Assembly (NCBI RefSeq): GCF_009933255.1
Contig: NZ_MAEI01000002.1
Span: 186,001-250,000 of the forward strand
Source of the DNA: Enterococcus diestrammenae
GTDB lineage: Bacteria > Bacillota > Bacilli > Lactobacillales > Enterococcaceae
Reading direction: 5' to 3'
Length of the DNA: 64,000 nt
The notes beneath the pieces are model-generated. The model made no database searches. It had not been told where the DNA came from and was given only the letters and a program-made list of their open reading frames with translations. A program made the position numbers and the translations under genes. Shown here piece by piece: positions 1-6,458 of the stretch (position 1 is its first letter; every line of letters starts with the position of its first letter).

Positions 1-2
1 AG

Positions 3-632
3 CTTTATCAGCGAATTGAACCCATTGTCGATCAACAAGCTGTTGAAATTATCCAGATGCAATTTATTGAGCGGCAGGTTTTTATCCAGCATATTGATTC
101 ATTGATGGAAGAATACGAAATCAAAGCCATCTGCGGGACCGTGGAAATTGAGTATCAGAACATTCCCTTCTTTTCCGCCTACGAAGTCTTTGACAATGAA
201 CGATTAAAAGTCTTGCAACGGGTGATTTCAGATGAAGTACCGATGAAAAAAATTATCGCCTCATTAGAAAACACCTTGACGGAAGTTCCGGACGTTTCGG
301 GATTATTGATCAAATTACAACGAGCATTGCGCACGATTCAGGAGCAAATGCACGCAGTGGTGGAACCTAGTGTGGAAGCCGGCATTTTAGTCCATATCGC
401 CTTTTTGGTAGATGGTATCCTGAAAGGGGAAGCTACCCGGACGTTCCAAGAGCTACCAGCTTTTGTCAAAAAATATCGTCTTGAAAATGATTTAGTCACC
501 ACGAATTTGATGCCTTTGGAAAAAGATTATCAAATGCAGTTACCAGAAGATGAAATTGCCTTTTTGACGCAGATGCTTTTGGAAAATAAATTGCAATCAC
601 CTTTTAAATTTACACAGAATATTAGTGTGTAA
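3..632 (+). CDS. C-terminal part of a LevR-type sigma-54 activator with PRD domain (5' truncated by window)
   Basis: The frame is open from the window edge, so only the last 209 or so residues are seen; the first internal ATG at 57 is not the true start. The segment with ICGTVEIEYQNIPFFS and the following phenylalanine-rich stretch resembles the end of the EIIA-Man-like domain of LevR/ManR activators. The last 130 residues (GILVHIAFLVDGILKGE onward) look like a PTS regulation domain that is phosphorylated by HPr or EIIB. Members of this family carry an N-terminal AAA+ domain that drives sigma-54 RNA polymerase; that part lies outside the window. The next operon is a PTS with a consensus sigma-54 promoter at 720-736, so this protein very probably activates it. 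Family assignment is confident; the substrate is inferred only from the neighbouring PTS. Confidence 0.8.
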   Translation, partial: LYQRIEPIVDQQAVEIIQMQFIERQVFIQHIDSLMEEYEIKAICGTVEIEYQNIPFFSAYEVFDNERLKVLQRVISDEVPMKKIIASLENTLTEVPDVSGLLIKLQRALRTIQEQMHAVVEPSVEAGILVHIAFLVDGILKGEATRTFQELPAFVKKYRLENDLVTTNLMPLEKDYQMQLPEDEIAFLTQMLLENKLQSPFKFTQNISV

Positions 633-665
633 GCGAAAAAGCAGTAGTGTGTGTTCGAACGATCT

Positions 666-705
666 AGAGCAAAACCTTGATTTTACAAGGTTTTGCTCTT
701 TTTTT
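666..705 (+). terminator. Rho-independent terminator of the activator gene
   Basis: A perfect 14-bp stem (666-679 with 686-699) closes a 6-base loop and is followed by a run of six or more T. It separates the regulator gene from the sigma-54 promoter that follows. Confidence 0.9.
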
Positions 706-719
706 AAGAAAAAGTAAAG

Positions 720-736
720 TTGGCACGCTTCTTGCA
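720..736 (+). promoter_or_regulatory. Sigma-54 (-24/-12) promoter of the PTS operon
   Basis: The sequence TTGGCACGCTTCTTGCA has GG at 722-723 and GC at 734-735, exactly ten bases apart, with the full TGGCAC and TTGCA halves. This is the consensus of sigma-54 promoters. It lies about 42 bases before the IIB start and follows the gene for a LevR-type activator. Enhancer sites for the activator would be expected upstream, inside or before the activator gene's end; I could not identify one with certainty. Confidence 0.93.
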
Positions 737-777
737 TTATAGTTAAGTGTAAAATAAATGAGAAAGAGGTGAGGCGA

Positions 778-1098
778 ATGGCAAAGAAAACAATTATGTT
801 GGTTTGTTCTGCCGGGATGAGTACCAGTTTGTTGGTAACAAAGATGCAAAAAGCTGCTGAAGCAAAAGGAATGGAAGCGGATATTTTTGCAGTATCAGCA
901 TCTGATGCGGATAACAGCTTGGAAGAAAAAGATGTCAATGTATTGCTTTTAGGCCCGCAAGTCCGCTTTATGAAAGCTCAGTTTGAGCAAAAGCTGGCGC
1001 CTAAAGGAATTCCATTGGATGTCATCAACATGGCTGATTATGGCATGATGAACGGCGAAAAAGTTTTGGAACAAGCTGAAAAATTGATGGGGGAATAA
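778..1098 (+). CDS. PTS system lactose/cellobiose-family IIB component
   Basis: A 106-residue cytoplasmic phosphocarrier that takes phosphate from IIA and passes it to the sugar bound by IIC. The N-terminal P-loop CSAGMSTSLLV carries the phosphorylatable Cys10, and the length is normal for the Lac family (EIIB of cellobiose/chitobiose type). An in-frame GTG at 769 overlaps the AGAGGTGA ribosome binding site, so ATG 778 is the start. It is the first gene of an operon with IIA and IIC. The substrate within the beta-glucoside/lactose group cannot be told from sequence alone. Confidence 0.93.
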   Translation: MAKKTIMLVCSAGMSTSLLVTKMQKAAEAKGMEADIFAVSASDADNSLEEKDVNVLLLGPQVRFMKAQFEQKLAPKGIPLDVINMADYGMMNGEKVLEQAEKLMGE

Positions 1099-1167
1099 CC
1101 AACTCATCAGCACAAATCGTTGGCTAGCTAAAAACCGTCAGCGAGAATTATTTAAGGAGGAAGTCAC

Positions 1168-1488
1168 GTGGAAGATCAACCAAATTTGGAAGCCATCATG
1201 GGTCTCATCATGTATGGGGGTAACGCAAAAAGTGATGCTATGGAGGCTATCCAAGCAGCTAAACAAGGAGATTTCGAGTTGGCCGATCAAAAAATTGCCG
1301 ATGCTGAAAAATCTTTGACCGAAGCGCACCATGCCCAAACAGGGATGTTGACGCAAGAAGCACAAGGGGACCATGTCCAAGTGACCTTATTGACTGTTCA
1401 TAGTCAAGACCATTTGATGACGGCTATTGCCTTTACTGATTTGGCAAAAGAAATCATCGCCTTGTACCGTCGCATCGACGCTGAGTAA
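1168..1488 (+). CDS. PTS system lactose/cellobiose-family IIA component
   Basis: A 106-residue helical phosphocarrier of the Lac-family IIA type, which accepts phosphate from HPr. The signature LLTVHSQDHLMTA holds His78 and His82, the same positions as the phosphorylated His and its neighbour in the well-studied staphylococcal lactose IIA. Translation starts at GTG 1168 behind a strong AAGGAGG at 1154-1160. It lies between IIB and IIC, each spaced by 70 to 140 bases, and is part of the sigma-54 operon. Confidence 0.93.
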   Translation: MEDQPNLEAIMGLIMYGGNAKSDAMEAIQAAKQGDFELADQKIADAEKSLTEAHHAQTGMLTQEAQGDHVQVTLLTVHSQDHLMTAIAFTDLAKEIIALYRRIDAE

Positions 1489-1530
1489 ACCTCAGCTTTG
1501 GTGCCATAGCAAAAATGTGTGCGCTTTACC

Positions 1531-1593
1531 GGAGGACACGCTTGTTGGTTCGCGTGTGTTCCTAAAAATTGATATGAAGGAATTCTTTCATAT
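1531..1593 (+). other. Two intercistronic hairpins between IIA and IIC
   Basis: The first hairpin pairs GGAGGACACGC with GCGTGTGTTCC (about 1534-1561). The second is a 22-base near palindrome at 1572-1593 that folds into nine base pairs (one G-U) around an AATT loop. Neither has a terminating T-run. Such hairpins between PTS genes may stabilise or process the mRNA so that IIC is made in a different amount from IIA and IIB; this role is inference. Confidence 0.6.
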
Positions 1594-1625
1594 AAAATGG
1601 TTTTTCATAATTAGGAGGGAAAAAA

Positions 1626-3113
1626 ATGAACGGATTAACAGCCTGGATGGAGAAACACATCCTCCCGGTAGCTGCGAAAATCGGTGCACAAAAACACTTA
1701 GTTGCACTGCGTGACGCATTTATCGGAACAATGCCAGCAACAATGGCCGGTGCGGTCGCCGTAATGATCAATGCTATTATTCGAGATTTGCCAACTCAGT
1801 TTATCGATGGGTATGACGGAAATACAATTCCTGTCATTCGTGAAATCATCGGGGTCAATGGCTATGTATGGAACGGTACTTTAGCCGTTGCTGGTATCAT
1901 CTTCGCCTTTTCTTGGGGCTTCAACTTGGCTCGTGCCTACAAGGTCAATGACTTGGCCGGTGGTATCGTAGCGATTGCCGCTTTCTTGCAAGGTGTACAA
2001 TTCTCTGTTGGCGCAACTGTGAATGTTCCTAAAGGGACTTTGACACAAGATGCTTTAGATGCATTAGCAGCAGGCGATGGTACTGGTTCTGTCATCGGTT
2101 CATCAACTGTGACTGATGCAGTAACTGGTCAAGTTTCTGAATTTGACACCATCACCAACAATGCTTGGGGTTGGTTGAAACTGGATCACTTGAATGCCAA
2201 TGGTTACTTCACCATCATGATCATGGGTGCGATTGCAGTTATTATCTATGCAAAATTGATGCAAAAGAACATCACCATCAAATTGCCAGATTCAGTTCCT
2301 CCAGCAGTATCCAACGCCTTCGCGGCAATCTTGCCAGCAGCGATTGGGTTGTATGTAGTTGCGATTATCAACTTTGTTGTTGGTAAAGTAACCAATGGCC
2401 AATTGTTGATTGACTTGATTCAAGAATACATTGCGAAACCATTCTTAGGGGTATCCCAAGGTTTCGGTATCTTGGTTGTCGTTCAGTTGATGATCCAAGT
2501 ATTATGGTTCTTCGGTATTCACGGGACCAACGTTATGTCTCCAGTATTGGAAAGTGTTTGGGGTGTTGCCCAACTTAAAAACGTCAACATCTTCCAAAAT
2601 GGTTACAACGGCAAAACTGGTGTCGATGCGGTCTTGGATGCAGTGAAAGATGGCGAAGCTTACAACTGGGTGCGTGGTTCCTTTGACGTATACACCATGT
2701 TTGGTGGTTCCGGTGGTACCATCGTCTTGTTGATTGCGATCTTCTTGTTCTCAAAACGTGCCGACTACTTGACTGTTGCAAAACTGTCTGTCGGACCTGG
2801 TATCTTCAATATCAATGAACCAGTTATGTTTGGTATGCCAATCGTATTGAATGCGATCTTCTTTATCCCATTCATCGTAGCACCAATCGTAACAACTTTG
2901 ATCGGTTATGTAGCAACTGTCTCTGGTTTCGTCGCTCCAGTATCACAACAAGTTGTATGGGTAGTGCCACCAATCTTGATGTCCTTCCTTGCAACTATGG
3001 ACTGGAAAGCACCAATCGTAACCTTAATCTGTATGGTTGTTGCCTTCTTCATCTGGTTGCCATTCGTCTTGGCAGCAAACAAAATGGATCCTTCATTAGG
3101 TGAAGAAAACTAA
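1626..3113 (+). CDS. PTS system cellobiose-family IIC permease
   Basis: A 495-residue integral membrane transporter that binds the sugar and moves it while it is phosphorylated by IIB. It begins like Lac-family IIC proteins (short amphipathic N-terminus, LRDAFIGTMPATMAG) and has about ten hydrophobic segments. Conserved loops such as FFGIHGTNVMSPVLE and FNINEPVMFGMPIVLN carry the glutamate and histidine residues typical of the substrate site. It is about 50 residues longer than many CelB proteins because of a loop near residues 135-185. The ribosome binding site is AGGAGGG at about 1614. It ends the operon, which closes with a terminator at 3127-3177. Confidence 0.93.
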   Translation: MNGLTAWMEKHILPVAAKIGAQKHLVALRDAFIGTMPATMAGAVAVMINAIIRDLPTQFIDGYDGNTIPVIREIIGVNGYVWNGTLAVAGIIFAFSWGFNLARAYKVNDLAGGIVAIAAFLQGVQFSVGATVNVPKGTLTQDALDALAAGDGTGSVIGSSTVTDAVTGQVSEFDTITNNAWGWLKLDHLNANGYFTIMIMGAIAVIIYAKLMQKNITIKLPDSVPPAVSNAFAAILPAAIGLYVVAIINFVVGKVTNGQLLIDLIQEYIAKPFLGVSQGFGILVVVQLMIQVLWFFGIHGTNVMSPVLESVWGVAQLKNVNIFQNGYNGKTGVDAVLDAVKDGEAYNWVRGSFDVYTMFGGSGGTIVLLIAIFLFSKRADYLTVAKLSVGPGIFNINEPVMFGMPIVLNAIFFIPFIVAPIVTTLIGYVATVSGFVAPVSQQVVWVVPPILMSFLATMDWKAPIVTLICMVVAFFIWLPFVLAANKMDPSLGEEN

Positions 3114-3126
3114 GAGTATGACGAAC

Positions 3127-3177
3127 TAAAGAAACTACCACCGCTTCTAAAGAGGTGGCGGTGGTTTCTTTTTCTTT
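3127..3177 (+). terminator. Terminator of the PTS operon
   Basis: GAAAC plus CCACCGC on the left (3131-3144, with a two-base bulge) pair with GCGGTGG plus TTTC (3158-3168), followed by a T-rich tail. Confidence 0.85.
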
Positions 3178-3189
3178 TAAGTGCAAAAG

Positions 3190-3218
3190 TTCGTTTCATA
3201 GAGTCAATGGTGTATAAT
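3190..3218 (+). promoter_or_regulatory. Probable sigma-A promoter for the 3288-4151 genes
   Basis: A perfect -10 TATAAT at 3213-3218 is preceded, 17 bases upstream, by a weak -35 TTCGTT at 3190-3195. It lies after the PTS terminator and 70 bases before the next start codon. Confidence 0.55.
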
Positions 3219-3287
3219 TGTACATAGGGTCGATGATTGTAATGGTCGTCGCCAAACTATGATTTTCAACTTTAGGAGGAACAGATT

Positions 3288-3506
3288 ATGATTTCAATCG
3301 CAAGTGCTATGCAACAAACAGAAATTCAAAACTTATTAAATGAGTATAATGGTGGCGACTTCACTTACACGTTTAAAGAAAAACAAGGCATCAAGATGAT
3401 TTTTGAAGTGACCGGTGATCCGACAGAAGCTGCAGCAGCGGCTAAAAAATTGATCAAAGCACAACCTTGGGGCTCTGTGTTGTACTTCCAAGCAGCTGCT
3501 ATCTAA
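3288..3506 (+). CDS. Small conserved-looking protein of unknown function (72 aa)
   Basis: I do not recognise the family. The 72-residue product has no signal peptide or membrane segment. It alternates predicted helix (residues 7-20), strand-like stretches (FTYTFKEKQGIKMIFEVTG) and an alanine-rich helix (EAAAAAKKLIKAQ), which suggests a small alpha/beta fold. A strong AGGAGGAA ribosome binding site precedes ATG 3288 and a promoter sits at 3190-3218, so the gene is very likely real. It may be co-transcribed with the two downstream genes. Confidence 0.75.
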   Translation: MISIASAMQQTEIQNLLNEYNGGDFTYTFKEKQGIKMIFEVTGDPTEAAAAAKKLIKAQPWGSVLYFQAAAI

Positions 3507-3550
3507 TTTATTTTTGATAGCGTACCAAATAGAAATGAGGAAAAATCACT

Positions 3551-3757
3551 ATGGATAAATATGGATTGGCTTTCATCGCGATTGGTTTACTGGTGATGGT
3601 CTCCAGTATGAATCCCAACAATGCCAATTGGAATTGGAATTGGATCTCGGTGGCAATCACATTGTTCATCGTTGGTGGGGTACTCTTTCGCAAAGGAATT
3701 AAAAACAACAAGTTAAAAGGAGGCAACGACAAAGATGATCATCGAGAAAGAACTTAA
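3551..3757 (+). CDS. Small two-helix membrane protein (68 aa)
   Basis: No family recognised. The protein has two hydrophobic helices (about residues 6-20 and 31-46) separated by a short asparagine/tryptophan-rich loop (NPNNANWNWNW), and a basic, hydrophilic tail. The ribosome binding site is GAGGAAAAA just before ATG 3551. Its last 23 bases overlap the start of the next gene, so the two are probably translationally coupled and may act together at the membrane. Confidence 0.75.
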   Translation: MDKYGLAFIAIGLLVMVSSMNPNNANWNWNWISVAITLFIVGGVLFRKGIKNNKLKGGNDKDDHRERT

Positions 3758-4151
3758 GATGCCCGCTAAGGCGTTTTACGATAAGATTATCGACTCAGTT
3801 ATTTTTGATATTCGGACCGTTACCGGTGAAGACATCAAACGTAGCCGCCTAAAAAACTACGAATACGTCAAACAGTTTTCTAAACTTAACCGGGCGAAAA
3901 TTTTGATTCAGGAAGTCGAGGAAAATAAGATTTACCAATTTAAAACCTCGACGACCAAAAACGATTTTGTCGTACGTTATGAAATCGAGGACCTAGGTGG
4001 CGACCGCTGCAAAGTCCATTACGAAGAAACGATGAAATCCTTTGGGTTTATGCAACAGATGAACGATATGGTAATGGGGATCGTCATCGGTTTCTTTAAG
4101 AAGCGAAACTTTAAAAAAATGATGACTATGATCGAAAAATCCTATTCATAA
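3735..4151 (+). CDS. DUF3284-like protein (138 aa)
   Basis: A soluble 138-residue protein that resembles the DUF3284 family of Firmicutes, often found close to PTS sugar genes. The start MIIEKELKMPAKAFYDKIIDS, the central basic region and the C-terminal helix (FFKKRNFKKMMTMIEKS) fit that family, which has a fold like the SRPBCC/START ligand-binding group; the fold statement is from memory and only moderately sure. AAAAGGAGG at 3715-3723 is the ribosome binding site, inside the preceding gene. No enzymatic residues are evident. A weak inverted repeat (AAGAG..GCCGG with CCGGCTCTT, 4150-4205) follows and may end the transcript. Confidence 0.7.
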   Translation: MIIEKELKMPAKAFYDKIIDSVIFDIRTVTGEDIKRSRLKNYEYVKQFSKLNRAKILIQEVEENKIYQFKTSTTKNDFVVRYEIEDLGGDRCKVHYEETMKSFGFMQQMNDMVMGIVIGFFKKRNFKKMMTMIEKSYS

Positions 4152-4237
4152 GAGTAGCCGGTAGCTTTTGACTCATCCTTGATGGGCCAAAGCCATGCCG
4201 GCTCTTGTTTTGAACAAACTTAAATGAGGTGACAGAC

Positions 4238-5419
4238 GTGTCTGATGTAAAAGAAATGACTTTAGCTGATGTGGATCAGATGATGGCACTGGTGCACTAC
4301 GCTTTTCAATGGGAGTTGTCTGAAAAGAATCGCCAACGTTTTCAGATGTTAGCGGAAAACTCCTGGAATTTTGGTTCCTTTGATGACAAAGGCCAATTGG
4401 CTAGTCAAGTGATGGCCACCCCTTTTTCTGTGGATTTGTTCGGAGATACCCATCTGATGGTAGGCGTTGGTTTTGTAGCTAGCTATCCGGAATACCGCAG
4501 TCAGGGGCGGATTGACCAAATTATGACACAACTTTTGGCGACAGCTCGCGAGCGAGGGGCCAATTTATCCTATTTAGCCCCTTTTTCTTATCCTTTTTAT
4601 CGCCGCTATGGTTATGAGTTGATTTTTGAACGGGCGGTCTATGATGTACCAGCAAACCAATGGCCAGATTCGGCAAAAGTACCAGGGACGTTGCGGCGCC
4701 TTGATTGGCAAGAGGCCAAACCCATCATCTCAGAACTATTTCCAAAAGCTCAACGCCATCATCAAGGTGGGGTGCAACGGGACAGCTGGTGGCTAGACTT
4801 TAAGTTTCCACTACGTAAGGATTATCAGTATGCAATCTATTACGATGCAAATGGAAATCCTCAAGGTTACTTGGTCTATCTTTTGCAACCAGGCCTGATG
4901 ACCATTGCTGAATGGACTTGGTTAAGTGGTGAGGCCTTTCGGGGATTAAATCGATTTGTAGCCTCCCATAGTGGCTCTGTTGCCCGAATTTTTTATGAGA
5001 TGGGATATGATGGGAAAAATCTCCAATTTTTGACCCAGGTTCCCTTACAGGATTTTCGGGTGCGTCCAGAAATGATGGCCCGAGTGGTGGACGTAGCAAG
5101 TTTTCTAAAAGATACGAAAAAAGTGGCTGACTTACCAGCAAGTTTGGCACTGGAAATCGTTGAAGATCGCTATGCTCCATGGAATAACGGTCTTTTTGAA
5201 CTTCAAAAGGGCGAGCAGGGCGTAACAATTGCTAAAGTTGCTACGACTCAGCTTCCTAAAGTGAGTTTGACTATCCAACGCTTCAGCCAATTATTTATGG
5301 GATACTTAACCCCAGAAACGCTGGCTTTTCACGATTTAATCGAGGTAGATAAAAAAACTTTAAAAAGTTTGAAGGCCATTCTGCCAGACCAAAAACCAAT
5401 TTTGGAAGATTATTTTTAA
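4238..5419 (+). CDS. GNAT N-acetyltransferase of the Eis-like type
   Basis: A 393-residue protein with an N-terminal GNAT domain (about residues 1-135) containing the acetyl-CoA loop region VASYPEYRSQGRIDQIMTQL and the FYRRYGYE signature seen in Eis-family enzymes. A second GNAT-like middle domain and a C-terminal SCP2-like domain (about 290-393) follow. Eis relatives acetylate amines of peptides, proteins or aminoglycosides using acetyl-CoA; the substrate here is unknown. GTG 4229 overlaps the ribosome binding site, so GTG 4238, with GAGGTGA five bases upstream, is preferred. Monocistronic, closed by a terminator at 5426-5464. Confidence 0.82.
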   Translation: MSDVKEMTLADVDQMMALVHYAFQWELSEKNRQRFQMLAENSWNFGSFDDKGQLASQVMATPFSVDLFGDTHLMVGVGFVASYPEYRSQGRIDQIMTQLLATARERGANLSYLAPFSYPFYRRYGYELIFERAVYDVPANQWPDSAKVPGTLRRLDWQEAKPIISELFPKAQRHHQGGVQRDSWWLDFKFPLRKDYQYAIYYDANGNPQGYLVYLLQPGLMTIAEWTWLSGEAFRGLNRFVASHSGSVARIFYEMGYDGKNLQFLTQVPLQDFRVRPEMMARVVDVASFLKDTKKVADLPASLALEIVEDRYAPWNNGLFELQKGEQGVTIAKVATTQLPKVSLTIQRFSQLFMGYLTPETLAFHDLIEVDKKTLKSLKAILPDQKPILEDYF

Positions 5420-5425
5420 AAATGA

Positions 5426-5464
5426 AAAACCGCTAGTCAGAAAATCCTGATTAGCGGTTTTTTC
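5426..5464 (+). terminator. Terminator of the acetyltransferase gene
   Basis: Stem AAAACCGCTAGTCAG (5426-5440) pairs with CTGATTAGCGGTTTT (5447-5461, one G-T) and is followed by T residues. Confidence 0.88.
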
Positions 5465-5474
5465 AACAAATCAA

Positions 5475-5508
5475 AAAACTTCCACCTGCAAAAAGCAAGG
5501 TGGAAGTG
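5475..5508 (-). terminator. Minus-strand terminator of the 59-aa gene
   Basis: ACTTCCACCTGC pairs with GCAAGGTGGAAGT around an A-rich loop. Read on the minus strand, the stem is followed by a run of six T (5473-5478 region). It is back to back with the + strand terminator at 5426-5464. Confidence 0.8.
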
Positions 5509-5529
5509 GGAAGTTTTAAAATTAACAGG

Positions 5530-5709
5530 TTACTGAGGAGTATTGATAGTTGTTCGAACAAATTTAAAGCGGATTGATTTTGTAGCAGGTGTTTTTGTTT
5601 CATCACAGTTGACTTCTCGTTCTTTTAAGGCAGATTTAACAACTGCTTCCCGTGATTGTTTGTATTGATTCATGCGTCGAGCAAGAATTTCTTCTTTACG
5701 CTGCTTCAT
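5530..5709 (-). CDS. Small basic protein, unknown function (59 aa)
   Basis: A 59-residue open frame with every sign of a real gene: ATG at 5709, an AGGAGGG ribosome binding site about eight bases upstream, a promoter at 5734-5762 and its own terminator at 5475-5508. The product begins MKQRKEEILARRMNQYKQSR, is rich in Lys, Arg and Gln, and is predicted helical over the first 30 residues, with a short strand-like tail (IRFKFVRTTINTPQ). No membrane segment or known motif. The charge suggests nucleic acid or protein binding, but that is only an inference. Convergent with the acetyltransferase gene. Confidence 0.75.
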   Translation of the reverse strand: MKQRKEEILARRMNQYKQSREAVVKSALKEREVNCDETKTPATKSIRFKFVRTTINTPQ

Positions 5710-5733
5710 AGCGATCCCTCCTAAATTGTTTGT

Positions 5734-5762
5734 TATTTCTATAGTGGTATTCTAGCACCTAT
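5734..5762 (-). promoter_or_regulatory. Promoter of the 59-aa gene
   Basis: On the minus strand TTGAAT is followed after exactly 17 bases by TATAGA, about 25 bases before the ribosome binding site. Confidence 0.65.
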
Positions 5763-5799
5763 TCAATGGTGGGTCTAGTGCCTAGATTGTGTATTTTCT

Positions 5800-6140
5800 A
5801 ACGATAAATAGCTGTTTTGTTACTGGAAAATTCAAAAAAACGAGCCTTACGTCTTTGTAGCGAGAGGCTATGACGTATTTTTTTTCACAAGCAATCAAAA
5901 GAAAATTTTTTTCATTTAAAAAAAGTATAAGTTAATGGAATAGACCGTTATTTACAGCCGTCAGCTTGGTTGTGACCAGATTGGTTCGTGGTAACTTCGT
6001 GGGAGGATTTTAAGCAAAAGAGGAGCAGGGGGGATATAAAGACTAACAGGCTAATCATCTTGTCGGGTTGCCTGGCTTGATTTTGAAATCGCAGCAGAAA
6101 TAGCTGTTTACTATTTGGTAAAGGTCTAGTTATCATTGTA
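5800..6140. other. Non-coding region with possible antisense-RNA/small-toxin organisation
   Basis: No convincing ordinary gene lies between 5763 and 6164. Three features are visible. First, a 12-base direct repeat AAATAGCTGTTT at 5806-5817 and 6098-6109; the second copy lies in a 6-bp hairpin AAATAG/CTATTT. Second, a terminator-like zone at 5840-5885 with overlapping pairs AGCCT/AGGCT and TACGTC/GACGTA, with T-runs on both strands. Third, a 36-codon minus-strand frame (6058 to 5948) encoding one hydrophobic helix (MISLLVFISPLLLFCL) and a polar tail. Flanking direct repeats around a two-way terminator and a tiny membrane peptide resemble Fst/par type I toxin loci, but the peptide lacks a clear ribosome binding site and the Fst signature. 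Low confidence. Confidence 0.25.
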
Positions 6141-6164
6141 TAAATTACTGTCAGTAAACTAAAA

Positions 6165-6220
6165 TTGCAACCAAGTGGTCTAGCTAAAATAGCGATAGAC
6201 CGCGTGATTGCAACAATTTT
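6165..6220 (-). terminator. Large inverted repeat, probable terminator of tRNA-Arg
   Basis: An 18-base arm at 6165-6182 pairs, with three mismatches (two of them G-U in RNA), with 6196-6213 around a short loop. It lies directly after the 3' end of the minus-strand tRNA gene, and the minus strand continues with TTTTAG. The + strand also has TTTT after the stem, so it could stop transcription both ways. Confidence 0.65.
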
Positions 6221-6248
6221 ATCCAGACTGTATAATCAAGAAAGAAAA

Positions 6249-6320
6249 CGTTCCCTGCCGGAATCGAACCAGCAACTAATCCTTAGGAGGGATTTGTTAT
6301 ATCCATTTAACTAAGGGAAC
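6249..6320 (-). tRNA. tRNA-Arg (anticodon CCT)
   Basis: Read on the minus strand, the gene begins GTTCCCT and the 3' acceptor strand is AGGGAAC, giving a perfect seven-base acceptor stem. The anticodon stem AATCC/GGATT encloses the loop CTCCTAA with anticodon CCT, so it reads AGG codons. The T arm GCTGG-TTCGATT-CCGGC is typical. Length is 72 with the discriminator G; the 3' CCA is not encoded and must be added by nucleotidyltransferase. It stands alone, with its own promoter and terminator. Confidence 0.95.
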
Positions 6321-6338
6321 AAGGATAAGGTATGGTTT

Positions 6339-6367
6339 ATTTTAACCTTGTTAATGGGGAGTTTCAA
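6339..6367 (-). promoter_or_regulatory. Promoter of tRNA-Arg
   Basis: On the minus strand TTGAAA (6367-6362) and TAAAAT (6344-6339) are separated by exactly 17 bases and end 19 bases before the tRNA 5' end. Confidence 0.75.
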
Positions 6368-6458
6368 GTAGTAGCCGTGGTTTTCCTAGTTTTGCTAGGC
6401 AAAAAGCTTGACTAATGCTGGGTGGGAACTACTTTTAGAGAGTGTAGGAGGAAAGAAA

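Noticed and set aside
4800-5228. 142-codon minus-strand frame inside the acetyltransferase gene
   Set aside because: Fully antisense to a well-supported gene, with arginine/proline-rich composition typical of a shadow frame and no ribosome binding site.
6249-6320. tRNA-Arg as an integration site for a mobile element
   Set aside because: No integrase gene and no second copy of the tRNA 3' end was found in the window.
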